Assembly (NCBI RefSeq): GCF_003814555.1
Contig: NZ_RKQN01000006.1
Span: 1 to 64,000 of the forward strand
Origin: Vulcaniibacterium tengchongense
GTDB taxonomy: Bacteria; Pseudomonadota; Gammaproteobacteria; Xanthomonadales; Xanthomonadaceae
Reading direction: 5' to 3'
Length of the DNA stretch: 64,000 bases
The position numbers and the translations under genes are program-made. Shown in pieces: positions 28,749-38,183 of the stretch; the first letter of the stretch is position 1; each line of letters opens with the position of its first letter. Below the pieces are notes generated by a model. That model did no database searches, was not told where the DNA came from, and was given only the letters and a program-made list of their open reading frames with translations.

Positions 28749-29966
28749 TCAGCCCGCGACCGCGGCCGGGGTCGGCAGCGCCCGGGCCATGCCGCTGCCG
28801 CCGGCCGGTGCCCCCGGTTGGCCGCGCGCCTCGAAGGTCACCGGCACGCGCACGCGCCCCGGCACCGCCCGCCCGTTCTCGCGGCTCGGCTCGAAGCGCC
28901 ACTGCCGCGCCGCCGAAACCGCCGCCGCGTCGAACACGCCCGCGGGTTCCGAGCGCTCGACCTGGACCTGGGTCGGCACGCCGTTCGCATCCAGATCGAT
29001 CAGCAGCACCACCTTGCCGCTGACCTTGGCGGCGAGCGCGTCGGCCGGGTACTTGGGCGCCGGCAGCGAGGCCTCGGACGTGGGATTCATGGGCGATGGC
29101 GCCGGCTGCAGCGCCCAGGCGGCGAAGCTGGCGCAACCGACGCAGGCGGCGACCAGGAGGCCGCCGCCGAACCGGCGGGCAACCGTGGGAGTGGGTCGTT
29201 TCAGCATTTCGATTCTCTGCTTGAGCGGATGGCTGTAGCCCCAGTGGCATCCCAGCGGCAGCGGTTGCGCCGCGAGCTGGATCTGCAGCATCGCTTCGCC
29301 ATAGGCGCGGCGATGCTGCGGATGGCGGGCGACCACGCGCTGGTCGCAGGCCAGCTCCTGGTCGTGACGGAAATGGCGCGCGGCGAAGTGCAGCAGCGGG
29401 TCGAACCAGAACAGGCAGCGCAGCGCGGCGGCGACGGCGTTGGCGCAAGGATCGCCGCGCGCGATGTGGCCGCGCTCGTGCGCCAGCATCACCGCGCGCT
29501 GCGCGGCGTCATAGCGGTCGAAACCGGCCGGCACCACGATCCGCGGCCGCCACAGCCCCAAGGTCGCCGGCAGGCCGGCGCAGGAGGCCGATTGCCAGCT
29601 GCCGTCCGCGCGCGCCCGCAACCGGCCCAGTCCGCGGCGGAAGCGGTATTGCTGCGCGCCGAACCAGGCCATGCAGGCGAGCGCGCCGGACAGTCAGACG
29701 GCGCACAGCGCCGGCGCGGTGCCGCTCTCCGGCACGGCCGGCACCGCCCCGAACCGCAGCGACGCGGCGGCGGACGGCAGCGGCGCAGCCGCCGTCGGCA
29801 ACAGCACGGCCCAGGCCGCGAGCGGCACCAGCGCCCATGCCGCGTACGCGACTTCCGCGCCGAACGCCCGCCGCAACGGCCGCCGCAGCGCCAGTGCGAG
29901 CAGGGTCGCCGCGCTCGCGGCGGCGGCGGATTCCAGCAACGTCGCCAGCGCTTCAGCGGCGCTCAT
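28749..29966 (-). pseudogene. BlaR1-like M56 metallopeptidase with TonB-like tail, interrupted by one stop codon
   Basis: Read as one frame this is a 405-codon BlaR1-type sensor protease. It has N-terminal membrane spans (AYAAWALVPLAAWAVLLP) and a cytosolic zinc-peptidase motif HERGH (His163, Glu164, His167). A further membrane span and a TonB/energiser-like C-terminal domain (YPADALAAKVSGKVVLLIDL) follow. Codon 91 is TGA at 29694-29696, between ALCAV and LSGALACMAWFG. A Trp there (TGG) would restore the family sequence, so a single base change breaks the gene. Downstream translation could restart at the ATG at 29672. It overlaps blaI by 14 bases. The tail differs from beta-lactam-sensing BlaR1, so the signal is unknown. 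Confidence 0.75.
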
Positions 29967-30324
29967 CGTCGAGTTCCTCGAGCAGCCGGCGCAGCTCGGC
30001 GATGTCCTTGCGGCCGAGCTTGCGGTGGCGGCTGAAGTGCGCCACCAGCGGCGCGACCCGTCCATCGAACAGGCGCTGCAGCAGGCCCTGGCTCTCGTCC
30101 AGCACCCAGTCCTCGCGGCGCAGCACCGGCGAATAGAGATAGCGCCGCCCGGCCTTGCGCGCGGCGATCGCGCCCTTTTTCAGCAGGCGGTTGAGCAAGG
30201 TCTTGACCGTGGCCTCCTGCCACTGCCGGCTTCCCGCCAGCGCCGCGACCACGTCCTCCGCGCTCAGCGGCTGGCGTTGCCAGAGCACCTCCATCACTGC
30301 CGATTCGGCTTGGCTGATCTGCAT
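29953..30324 (-). CDS. BlaI/MecI-family transcriptional repressor
   Basis: A 123-residue winged-helix repressor. MQISQAESAVMEVLWQRQPL and the recognition helix region EATVKTLLNRLLKKGAI are characteristic of BlaI/MecI. The C-terminal half forms the dimerisation helices. In this family the partner M56 protease cleaves or triggers release of the repressor upon a signal. Here the partner gene follows with an overlap but carries a stop codon. Two palindromes of BlaI-operator type lie directly upstream, so it probably represses itself and perhaps the divergent CoA-transferase gene. Confidence 0.9.
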   Translation of the reverse strand: MQISQAESAVMEVLWQRQPLSAEDVVAALAGSRQWQEATVKTLLNRLLKKGAIAARKAGRRYLYSPVLRREDWVLDESQGLLQRLFDGRVAPLVAHFSRHRKLGRKDIAELRRLLEELDDERR

Positions 30325-30325
30325 C

Positions 30326-30341
30326 GTTTACACCCGTAAAC
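30326..30341. promoter_or_regulatory. Operator-like palindrome 1 for the BlaI-type repressor
   Basis: GTTTAC-ACCC-GTAAAC is a perfect inverted repeat one base upstream of the repressor's ATG. It resembles the TACA-N2-TGTA operators of BlaI/MecI but has a 4-base centre. Binding here would block transcription or initiation of the repressor gene. Confidence 0.6.
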
Positions 30342-30352
30342 TTTTCCCCAGA

Positions 30353-30364
30353 TTACACATGTAA
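30353..30364. promoter_or_regulatory. Operator-like palindrome 2, TTACA-CA-TGTAA
   Basis: A perfect palindrome with the TACA-N2-TGTA core known for BlaI/MecI repressors. It is centred 25 bases from palindrome 1 and 46 bases before the ATG of the divergent CoA hydrolase/transferase gene. It could serve both promoters. Confidence 0.65.
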
Positions 30365-30409
30365 ACGACGCCGTCAAGCGCCGTCCGCCGGCGGTGCGAT
30401 ACTGGCGCC

Positions 30410-32356
30410 ATGCCGACGCCCCTGCAGCTGGACTCGCTCGACGCCGCCGTCGACTTCCTTCTCCAACGCATCCCCGGGCCGCTGCACGTCGGCGCGCCGC
30501 TCGGCCTGGGCAAGCCGCACCGGCTGCTCAACGCGCTGTACGCGCGGGTCGAGCGCGAGCCGGCGCGGCCGCTGCATCTGTACACCGCGCTGTCGCTGGA
30601 TCCGCCGGGCGCGGGCCGCGGGCTGGAGGCGCGCTTCCTCGATCCGTTCGTACGCCGCCACTTCGGCGAGGACTTCCCGCGCCTGGCCTACGTGCAAGCG
30701 CTCAAGCGCGACGCGTTGCCGGCGCACGTCGTGGTCGAGGAGTTCTACCTGCAGTCCGGCGCGCTGCTCGGCTCCGGCCAGGCGCAGCGGCACTACGCCA
30801 GCCTCAACTACACCCACGTCGCGCGCGCGTTGGCCGGGCGCGGCCTCAACGCCATCGTGCAGAAGGTCGCGCGCGAGCCGGAGCCGCCGCCCGGCCGCGC
30901 GCCGCGGCTGTCGCTGTCGTGCAACACCGACCTGACCTTGGACGCCGTCGACGCGCTGGCCGCCGCCGGCAAGCCGCGGCCGCTGCTGATCGCCGAGGTC
31001 GATCCGGAACTGCCCTGGCTCGACGGCAGCGCCGCGGTCGACGCCGACTTCTTCGATGCCGTGGTGACGCCGCCGGGCCCGTATCCGAAGCTGTTCGGCC
31101 TGCCGCGGCAGCCGGTCAGCGACGCCGACTACGCGATCGGCTTCCATGCCAGCACGCTGGTCGCCGACGGCGGCACCCTGCAGATCGGCATCGGCGCGCT
31201 GGCCGACGCGCTGTGCCATGCGCTGGCGCTGCGCCACCGCGACAACGCCGCCTATCGCCGGGTGCTGCGCGCGCTCGGCGCGCCGGCCGCGGACGATCCC
31301 GCGCTGGCGCCGTTCGCCGAGGGCCTGTACGGCTGCAGCGAGATGCTCAACGAGGGCTTCCGCCGCCTGGTCGAGGTCGGCGTGATCCGGCGCAAGGTGG
31401 TCGACGACGAGGCGCTGATGCGCCGTCTCGCCGACGGCAGCGCCGACGCCGCGGACCGCGAACGCCTGGAGCGCGAGGGCGAGTTCCTGCACGGCGCGTT
31501 CTATCTGGGGTCGCCCGAGTTCTACCGCTGGCTGCGCGAGCTGCCGGCCGGAACGCGGCGCGCGATCGGCATGAAGCGCGTCGGCGAGGTGAACGAGCTC
31601 TACGGCGGCCACGAGGTCCTCGAGCGCCTGCAGCGCCGCCGCGCGCGCTTCTTCAACACCTGCATGATGGCGACCGCGCTCGGCGCGGCGGTGTCCGACG
31701 CGCTCGAGGACGGGCGCGTGGTGTCCGGCGTCGGCGGCCAGTACAACTTCGTGGCGATGGCGCACGCCCTGCCAGACGCGCGCTCGGTGCTGATGCTGCG
31801 GGCGAGCCGCGACGCCGGCGGCCGCACCACCTCGAACATCGTCTGGAACTACGGCCACACGACCATCCCGCGCCACCTGCGCGACGTCTACGTCAGCGAA
31901 TACGGCATCGCCGACCTGCGCGGGCGCAACGACGAGGATTGCATCGCGGCGATGGCGGCGATCGCCGACGCGCGCTTCCAGGCCGGGTTGATCGAGACCG
32001 CGCAGCGCCACCGCAAGCTGCGCCGCGATTTCGCCCTGCCGGCGCAAGCGGCGGGCAACACCCCGGCGCGGCTGCGCGCCGCGCTGGCGCCGCTGCGCCG
32101 CGACGGCACCCTGCCCGACTACCCGCTCGGCAGCGACTTCACCGAGGTCGAGCAGCGCCTGGTCAAGGCGCTGGCCTGGCTGAAGGCGAACACCGCCACG
32201 CGCGGCGGCAAGCTGCGCACCGCGTTGCGCGCGCTCGCCCCGGGCGCCACGGCCGACGGCGAAGCGATGCGGCGCATGGCGCTGGACGCGCCGCGCGGCC
32301 TGGGCGAACGCCTGCAAGCGCGGCTGCTGGCGCTGGGCCTGCGCGCGACCGCCTGA
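30410..32356 (+). CDS. Acetyl-CoA hydrolase/transferase family protein
   Basis: A 648-residue cytosolic protein of the CoA-transferase superfamily. The C-terminal domain has the signature stretches GRVVSGVGGQYNFVAMAHAL, SNIVWNYGHTTIPRHL and VSEYGIADLRGRNDEDC, as in acetyl-CoA hydrolase/transferases. The N-terminal half has PLHVGAPLGLGKPHRLLNAL and is longer than in classical 430-500-residue members; an insertion of roughly 150 residues separates the two halves. It may transfer or hydrolyse CoA from short acyl-CoAs; the substrate cannot be read from sequence. It is transcribed divergently from the BlaI-type repressor and shares its operator region. Confidence 0.8.
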   Translation: MPTPLQLDSLDAAVDFLLQRIPGPLHVGAPLGLGKPHRLLNALYARVEREPARPLHLYTALSLDPPGAGRGLEARFLDPFVRRHFGEDFPRLAYVQALKRDALPAHVVVEEFYLQSGALLGSGQAQRHYASLNYTHVARALAGRGLNAIVQKVAREPEPPPGRAPRLSLSCNTDLTLDAVDALAAAGKPRPLLIAEVDPELPWLDGSAAVDADFFDAVVTPPGPYPKLFGLPRQPVSDADYAIGFHASTLVADGGTLQIGIGALADALCHALALRHRDNAAYRRVLRALGAPAADDPALAPFAEGLYGCSEMLNEGFRRLVEVGVIRRKVVDDEALMRRLADGSADAADRERLEREGEFLHGAFYLGSPEFYRWLRELPAGTRRAIGMKRVGEVNELYGGHEVLERLQRRRARFFNTCMMATALGAAVSDALEDGRVVSGVGGQYNFVAMAHALPDARSVLMLRASRDAGGRTTSNIVWNYGHTTIPRHLRDVYVSEYGIADLRGRNDEDCIAAMAAIADARFQAGLIETAQRHRKLRRDFALPAQAAGNTPARLRAALAPLRRDGTLPDYPLGSDFTEVEQRLVKALAWLKANTATRGGKLRTALRALAPGATADGEAMRRMALDAPRGLGERLQARLLALGLRATA

Positions 32357-32544
32357 GCGCCGCCGCGGCACCGCGCACGTCCTTTCGGCCGCGGCCGGCG
32401 AGCCGGCACGGAACGAACGCAGGAATGAAGCCGGGCAGGCATCGCCGCGCGGTCGGCGGGCCGCGGCCGATCTTGCGCCTCGATTCCCCGCTCCGCATGC
32501 GCCCGCGCATAAACCGGGCTGGCGCCGGGACGCGGAGCGGGACG

Positions 32545-32580
32545 CGCCGGCGGCGGAACGCGCTGCGCCCGCCGCCGGCG
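32545..32580 (-). terminator. GC-rich inverted repeat after tkt
   Basis: CGCCGGCGGCGG and CCGCCGCCGGCG form a perfect 12-bp stem around a 12-base loop, ten bases beyond the transketolase stop on the minus strand. It is a likely terminator without a T run. Confidence 0.5.
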
Positions 32581-32589
32581 TCGCCCGGG

Positions 32590-34578
32590 TCAGTCGAGCG
32601 CCCGGGCCACCGCGACCACGCGCTCGACGGTGAAGCCGAAGTGCGGGAACAGCTTCTCCGCCGGCGCCGAGGCGCCGAAGCGGTCGATGCCCACCACCGC
32701 GCCGTCGAGGCCCACGTACTTGCGCCAGAAGTCGCTCACCCCGGCCTCGATCGCCACGCGCTTGCGGCAGGCCTTGGGCAGCACCGACTCGCGGTAGGCG
32801 GCGTCCTGGCGATCGAACACGTCGGTGGACGGCATCGACACCACCCGTGCCTTGTCGCCCAGGCGCTCGGCGGCCTGCATCGCCAGGCCGACCTCCGAAC
32901 CGGTCGCGATCAGGATGATCTCCGGCGTGCCGGCGCTGTCGCGCAGCACGTAGCCGCCGCGGGCGACGTCCGCCAGCTGCCGCGCGTCGCGCGGCTGGTG
33001 GGGCAGGTTCTGGCGCGAGAACACCAGGCAGCTGGGACCGTCGCGGCGTTCGATCGCCGCCTTCCACGCCACCGCCGACTCGACCGCGTCGCACGGGCGC
33101 CACACGTCGTTGTGCGGGATGTAGCGCAGCGAGGCCAGGTGCTCGACCGGCTGGTGGGTCGGGCCGTCCTCGCCGAGGCCGATCGAGTCGTGGGTGTAGA
33201 CGTGGATCGCGTGCGCGTTCATCAGCGCGCTCATGCGCACCGCGTTGCGGGCGTAGTCGCTGAACACCAGGAAGGTGGCGTCGAACGGGATGAAGCCGCC
33301 GTGCAGCGCTAGGCCGTTGCTGATCGCGGTCATCGCGAACTCGCGCACGCCGTAGTAGACGTAGTTGGCGTCCGGATCGTCGCTGGCGACCGACTTGCTG
33401 GCCTTCCACAGGGTCAGGTTGGAGTGGGCGAGGTCGGCCGAGCCGCCGACCAGCTCCGGCAGCAGCGGCGCGAAGGTCTCGATCGCCATCTGCGACGCCT
33501 TGCGCGAGGCGACGGCCGGGCCCTCGGCCTGCAGCTTGTCGATGTAGGCCTGCGCGGCGGCGGCGAAGTCCGCCGGCAGCTCGCCGCGTACGCGGCGGCG
33601 CAGCTCGGCGGCCAGCTCCGGGTACTGGCGCTCGTAGGCCTCGACCCGGCGATTCCACTCCGCCTCGCGCGCGGCGCCGTCGTCGCGGCGCCAGCCGGCG
33701 TAGATCTCGTCGGGAATCTCGAACGCGCCGTGGCGCCAGCCGAGCGCGTCGCGGGTGGCGGCGACTTCGTCCTTGCCCAGCGGCGCGCCGTGGCTGGATT
33801 CCTTGCCGGCCTTGTTCGGCGAGCCGAAGCCGATCGTGGTGCGGCAGCAGATCAGGGTCGGCTTGTCGATCGAGCGCAGGGCCTGCTCGATCGCGGCCTT
33901 GATCGACGCGCTGTCGTGGCCGTCGACGCCGCGGATCACGTTCCAGCCGTAGGCCTCGAAGCGCGCCGGGGTGTCGTCGGTGAACCAGCCGGCGGTGTCG
34001 CCGTCGATCGAGATCCGGTTGTCGTCCCAGAACGCGACCAGCTTGTGCAGGCCCCAGGTGCCGGCGAGCGAGGCGGCCTCGTGCGAGATGCCCTCCATCA
34101 GGCAGCCATCGCCCATGAACACCCAGGTGCGATGGTCGACGACGGTCAGGTCGGGCTTGTTGTAGCGCTGCGCCAGCAGCTTCTCCGCCAGCGCCATGCC
34201 GACCGCGTTGGCGAAGCCCTGGCCGAGCGGACCGGTGGTGGTCTCCACGCCCGGGGTCATGAAGTTCTCCGGGTGGCCCGGGGTCATCGACTCGAGCTGG
34301 CGGAAGTTCTTCAGCTCCTCGATCGGCAGGGGGTAGCCGGACAGGTGCAGCAGCGCGTACTGCAGCATCGAGCCGTGGCCGTTGGAGAGGATGAAGCGGT
34401 CGCGGTCGAACCACTTCGGGTTCGCCGGGTTGTGGCGGAGGTAGTCGTTCCACAGCACTTCGGCGATGTCGGCCATGCCCATCGGCATGCCGGGGTGGCC
34501 GGAGTTGGCGGCCTGCACCGCGTCGATGGCGAGGAAACGGATGGCGTTGGCGAGATCGCGGCGGCTGGGCGTCGTCAT
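32590..34578 (-). CDS. tkt: Transketolase
   Basis: A 662-residue thiamine-diphosphate enzyme of the pentose phosphate pathway that moves two-carbon units between ketoses and aldoses. It starts [21 protein letters not shown] and shows [36 protein letters not shown] and the cofactor motif [13 protein letters not shown] with downstream [20 protein letters not shown] lies in the pyrimidine-binding domain. Complete, with normal length. It is 146 bases downstream of the symporter gene on the same strand, so co-transcription is possible but not clear. Confidence 0.97.
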   Translation of the reverse strand: MTTPSRRDLANAIRFLAIDAVQAANSGHPGMPMGMADIAEVLWNDYLRHNPANPKWFDRDRFILSNGHGSMLQYALLHLSGYPLPIEELKNFRQLESMTPGHPENFMTPGVETTTGPLGQGFANAVGMALAEKLLAQRYNKPDLTVVDHRTWVFMGDGCLMEGISHEAASLAGTWGLHKLVAFWDDNRISIDGDTAGWFTDDTPARFEAYGWNVIRGVDGHDSASIKAAIEQALRSIDKPTLICCRTTIGFGSPNKAGKESSHGAPLGKDEVAATRDALGWRHGAFEIPDEIYAGWRRDDGAAREAEWNRRVEAYERQYPELAAELRRRVRGELPADFAAAAQAYIDKLQAEGPAVASRKASQMAIETFAPLLPELVGGSADLAHSNLTLWKASKSVASDDPDANYVYYGVREFAMTAISNGLALHGGFIPFDATFLVFSDYARNAVRMSALMNAHAIHVYTHDSIGLGEDGPTHQPVEHLASLRYIPHNDVWRPCDAVESAVAWKAAIERRDGPSCLVFSRQNLPHQPRDARQLADVARGGYVLRDSAGTPEIILIATGSEVGLAMQAAERLGDKARVVSMPSTDVFDRQDAAYRESVLPKACRKRVAIEAGVSDFWRKYVGLDGAVVGIDRFGASAPAEKLFPHFGFTVERVVAVARALD

Positions 34579-34724
34579 GGAGTCGGGTGCGGGGTCGGCG
34601 GGAGAAGGCGCGCGCCGGGCGGACGGGCCGGGCGGCGCGCTATTGTCCCATCCCGGCGCGCCCCTGTCGCGCCGCGGGCGCCGTCGCCGGCCGCCGCGGC
34701 GCCGCAGACGCGGCCGCGCGCGCC

Positions 34725-36047
34725 TCAGTCCCGCGCCGGCGCGGCGACCGGAGCCTCCTCGCCGCGCGAGATCGCCGTGGCCAGCACCAGGTCGCCGGTC
34801 ACGTTGACCGTGGTGCGGCACATGTCGAGGAAGCGGTCGACGCCGAGGATCAGGCCGATGCCCTCCGGCGGCACGCCGACCATGCCGCAGATCAGCGCGA
34901 TCACCGGCAGGGTGCCGGCCGGCACGCCCGCGGTGCCGACGCCGCCGAGGATGCAGACGAACATCACCGTCAGCTGCTGGGCCAGGGTCAGCTCCACGCC
35001 GAAGAACTGCGCCAGGAACAGCACGGTCACGCCCTCGAACAGCGCGCTGCCGTTCTGGTTGGCGGTGGCGCCGACGGTGAGCACGAAGCGCGAGACCTTG
35101 TGCGGCAGGCCGAGCTTTTCCTCGGCCACGCGCAGCGCGGTGGGCAGCGTGGCGTTGGACGAGGCGGTGGAGAACGCCATCACCATCGCTTCCTGCACGT
35201 TCCTGAAGAAGCGCGCCGGCGAATAGCCGCCGGCGAACCTCAGCACCAGCGAATAGACCACGAACATGTGGATCGCCAGCGCCAGCATCACCACGCCGAC
35301 GTAGGCGCCGAGGCTGCGCAGCAGCTCCCAGCCGAACAGCACCGCCAGGTTGAACATGAAGCAGAACACCGCGTACGGCGCCAGGCGGATGACCAGGCCG
35401 ATCAGGGTCATCGACACCTCGAACAGGCCCTCGATGCCGCGCTGCAGGGTCGCGGTGGCCTGGTTGTTGCGGGTCAGCACCAGGCCGACGCCGAGCATCA
35501 GCGCGAAGAACATCACCGCCAGGATGGTGTTGTCGGCCGCGGCCTTGACCACGTTGTCCGGCACGATCGACAGCAGCATGTCGGCCCCGCCGGGCTGCTT
35601 GCCGGCGCTGCCGACGATCGCGCTGGCGCGCTCGGAGCCCTCGGCGAGCAGCTGCTGCGCACGCGCCGGGTCGATGCCCGCGCCCGGGCGCAGCCAGTTC
35701 ACCAGCGCGATGCCGAGCAGCACCGCGATGCCGGACACCACCACGGTGTAGCCCAGGCTGCGCCAGCCGATCCGGCCCAGCGCGCGCACGTCGCCCATCT
35801 CGGCCACGCCGATCACCAGCGCCGAGAACAGCAGCGGCAGCACCAGCATGAAGATCAGGCGCAGGAACAAGGTGCCGGCGGGCTGGGTGACGTAGGCGGT
35901 GAACCGCTGTACCCAGGGGGCGTCGGCGCCGACGCCGTAGTGCACGAGCAGGCCGAGCAGCAGGCCGGCGAAGAAGCCGATCGCCATCTTCCAGTGCAGC
36001 GGCAGCTTGCTCCTGCCGTGGCCGGCGGCGGCGCGGGGCTCGGTCAT
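34725..36047 (-). CDS. Dicarboxylate/amino acid:cation symporter (DAACS family)
   Basis: A 440-residue inner-membrane transporter of the glutamate-transporter family with about eight spans and two re-entrant hairpins. The substrate-binding helix [18 protein letters not shown] keeps the Asp, Arg, Asn and Asp known to bind substrate and sodium. The hairpin [14 protein letters not shown] is present. The usual NMDGT sodium motif is instead NQNGS (residues 330-334), replacing an Asp that helps bind sodium in GltPh. Cation coupling may therefore differ. Likely substrates are C4-dicarboxylates, glutamate or aspartate; the sequence does not decide. Confidence 0.9.
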   Translation of the reverse strand: MTEPRAAAGHGRSKLPLHWKMAIGFFAGLLLGLLVHYGVGADAPWVQRFTAYVTQPAGTLFLRLIFMLVLPLLFSALVIGVAEMGDVRALGRIGWRSLGYTVVVSGIAVLLGIALVNWLRPGAGIDPARAQQLLAEGSERASAIVGSAGKQPGGADMLLSIVPDNVVKAAADNTILAVMFFALMLGVGLVLTRNNQATATLQRGIEGLFEVSMTLIGLVIRLAPYAVFCFMFNLAVLFGWELLRSLGAYVGVVMLALAIHMFVVYSLVLRFAGGYSPARFFRNVQEAMVMAFSTASSNATLPTALRVAEEKLGLPHKVSRFVLTVGATANQNGSALFEGVTVLFLAQFFGVELTLAQQLTVMFVCILGGVGTAGVPAGTLPVIALICGMVGVPPEGIGLILGVDRFLDMCRTTVNVTGDLVLATAISRGEEAPVAAPARD

Positions 36048-36461
36048 CGTGTCGTACTCCGGGTCTCGAACCGCGGGAGCTTAGCAAACCCGGCCGGACG
36101 GCCGCGGTGGCCGCAGACGCGCGCGGCGCCTCGGCCGGCACGCGCGCGCGTCCGGGTCGGACCGGTGCCGCCGGCGCGGCGAGGGATCGCTTTCGCTTGC
36201 CGGCGGCCGCATACCGACGGGTCGCGCTCGCGGCGCCGAAATCGCATTCCCAGGCGCAAGGGCGCCGCGTCCCCGCATGGCGGGCATGGTCGTCGCGGGG
36301 CGAGGTCGCCGGCGCATGCCGCGCTGCGGCGGGCGTAGCGGGCCGAGCCGGCGGCGAACGCCGCGATCGCCGCGGCCCCGCCGTCTTGCCCGTTTTCCAC
36401 GCCCGGTCGCGAGCGCGTCGGGCGCGTCGCGCGTTCGCTGCGACCATGCGGCCGCGCACGC
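36048..36461. other. Intergenic region between batD and the symporter gene
   Basis: These 414 GC-rich bases have several long open frames without start signals or protein-like composition. The region should hold the end of the bat transcript and the promoter of the symporter gene. I see no clear terminator, repeat or RNA. Confidence 0.4.
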
Positions 36462-38183
36462 TCAGCGCGGCGGATACAGCGGCGGCAGCGGCTCCTCCAC
36501 GCGATCGCCGTCGCCGCGCCAGCGCGGGGGACGCGCGAACGCGCGCCGCAGCAAGGTGCGCGCGTTGGCCGCATCGCCGTCGGCCCAGCGGGCGCGCTGC
36601 AGCGCCCGCAACGCGTCGCGCTGCCCGGCGTCGTCGATGCGCGCGACGAGTTCATCGATGCTCGCCGCCGGCGGCTGCGCCAGCGCGCACAACGCCTGCG
36701 CGACTTCGCCCAGGTCGCCGGTGTCGAGCACGCGCCGGAGCGCGGCGGCGTCGCGGCGCGGCGGCGCGGATCCGGGCTGCGGCGCCGTGCCCGCCGGCTT
36801 CGGTTCGGCCGGTGCGCCGCGGTGCAACCCCCAGACCAGGGTGAACAGCCACAGCGCCGCGAACGCCAGGGTCGCCAGGATCCAGCCGCGGTGCGCGGCG
36901 AAGGCCTGCGCCGCGGCGCCGCGCGCCGGCGCGGCCGTGTCCGGCGCCGCCTCGGGCACCGCGGCGGCGGGCCGGTCCGCGGCCTGGCCGGAGACCGCGG
37001 GCGCCGCCTGCCAGCGCAGCGGCGGCAGCGTGGCCGTCCGCGCGGCGCCGGCGCGCACGTCCCACCACGGCAGGCGCAGGCCGTCCAGCCGCACCGGGCC
37101 CGCGCGCGCGGGCACCAGGGCGAAGCGCCGGGTCAGCTTGGCGTGCGGCCGGCCGTCGACGATACGCTCGTCCACCTGCGGCGGATCGGCGAACACCTGC
37201 GCACCGTCGATCGGCGGCAATTCGACCGCGGGCAGTTGCGCCGCGGTGGCGCCATCGGCTTCCAGCTCGATGGTCAGGCCCGCGGCGGCGCCGGCGCGCA
37301 GGCCCTGCGGCGCGGCGCGGTAGCGCAGCGTCAGGTCCTGCAGTGGCAGCCAGGGCTGCGGCGCATCCTGCGGGATCGGCCGCACCTGCAGCGTGCGCGG
37401 CGCCGCCTGCGCCTGCAGTTCGCCGCCGCGGTCGCCGAACAGGTCGTCGAAGAAGCCGCCGGTGCCGCGGCCCTCGAAGCGCGCGCCCGGCACCGCCAGC
37501 GTCCCGCTGCGCTCGGGAATCAGGAGGAAGCGCCGCTCGACCACGTGGTAACGGCGGCCGGCGGCCTCGCGCGTGTACTGCACGTCGTCGCCCACCCGCT
37601 GCAGCGTCGCGCCCTCCGGCGCGGGCTGGTCGAGCTGGCCGGAGACCAGCGGCGCGGCCGAATACAGGCGCACCACCCAGCCCACCGCCTGCTGCACGTA
37701 GGGGTCGGCGTCGTCGGCTTCGCTCTCGATGAACACGTCCTCGCCGGCGCGTGCCGGCGCCGCGGCGGGCGCCGGTTCGACGGTCAGGAGCAGCGGTGCG
37801 GTGCGCGCGCCGCCCACGCGCAGCGCCGGCACCGCGATCGCGCCGGCGCGGCGCGGCTTCAGCGCGACCGCGTACAGCGTGCGCGTGCGCGCGCGGCCGT
37901 TGGCCAGTTCGAACTCGCGGCGGCTGGTGCGCGCGCTGAGCTCGAACCCGGCCTGCAACGGCGCGTAGTCGGGCTCGGCGCCGGCCTCGGCGGTCTCGAC
38001 GTTGAGGGTGACGGTCTCGCCGGCATGGATGCGATCGCGGTCGAGCCAGGCGCGCGCCTGCGCCAAGGCGTCCAGGCCCGGCAACGCGAGCAGCAGGAAC
38101 AGGCAGGCCCGGAACAGGCCGGTTCGAAGCGGACGCGCCCGGACAGGCGCGGAACGGTCGGCGGCGATACGCATCGTCCTCAT
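36462..38183 (-). CDS. batD: BatD-family protein
   Basis: A 573-residue membrane-anchored periplasmic protein. A signal segment ([18 protein letters not shown]) is followed by tandem Ig-like beta domains ([39 protein letters not shown]). A single late membrane span, [20 protein letters not shown], leads to a small helical cytosolic tail. BatD works with the von Willebrand proteins BatA and BatB in a membrane complex tied to envelope stress tolerance; the biochemical role is not settled. The ATG at 38183 overlaps the preceding gene's stop (ATGA), which decides the start. It is last in the moxR-bat operon. Confidence 0.9.
   Translation of the reverse strand: MRTMRIAADRSAPVRARPLRTGLFRACLFLLLALPGLDALAQARAWLDRDRIHAGETVTLNVETAEAGAEPDYAPLQAGFELSARTSRREFELANGRARTRTLYAVALKPRRAGAIAVPALRVGGARTAPLLLTVEPAPAAAPARAGEDVFIESEADDADPYVQQAVGWVVRLYSAAPLVSGQLDQPAPEGATLQRVGDDVQYTREAAGRRYHVVERRFLLIPERSGTLAVPGARFEGRGTGGFFDDLFGDRGGELQAQAAPRTLQVRPIPQDAPQPWLPLQDLTLRYRAAPQGLRAGAAAGLTIELEADGATAAQLPAVELPPIDGAQVFADPPQVDERIVDGRPHAKLTRRFALVPARAGPVRLDGLRLPWWDVRAGAARTATLPPLRWQAAPAVSGQAADRPAAAVPEAAPDTAAPARGAAAQAFAAHRGWILATLAFAALWLFTLVWGLHRGAPAEPKPAGTAPQPGSAPPRRDAAALRRVLDTGDLGEVAQALCALAQPPAASIDELVARIDDAGQRDALRALQRARWADGDAANARTLLRRAFARPPRWRGDGDRVEEPLPPLYPPR

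Noticed and set aside
34587-36338. A His/Gln-rich plus-strand frame of 583 codons across the symporter gene
   Set aside because: Its His/Gln/Asp bias is the shadow of hydrophobic codons of the symporter on the other strand.
36048-36461. Possible small gene between batD and the symporter gene
   Set aside because: No ribosome site, and all frames have random-like Arg/Ala content.
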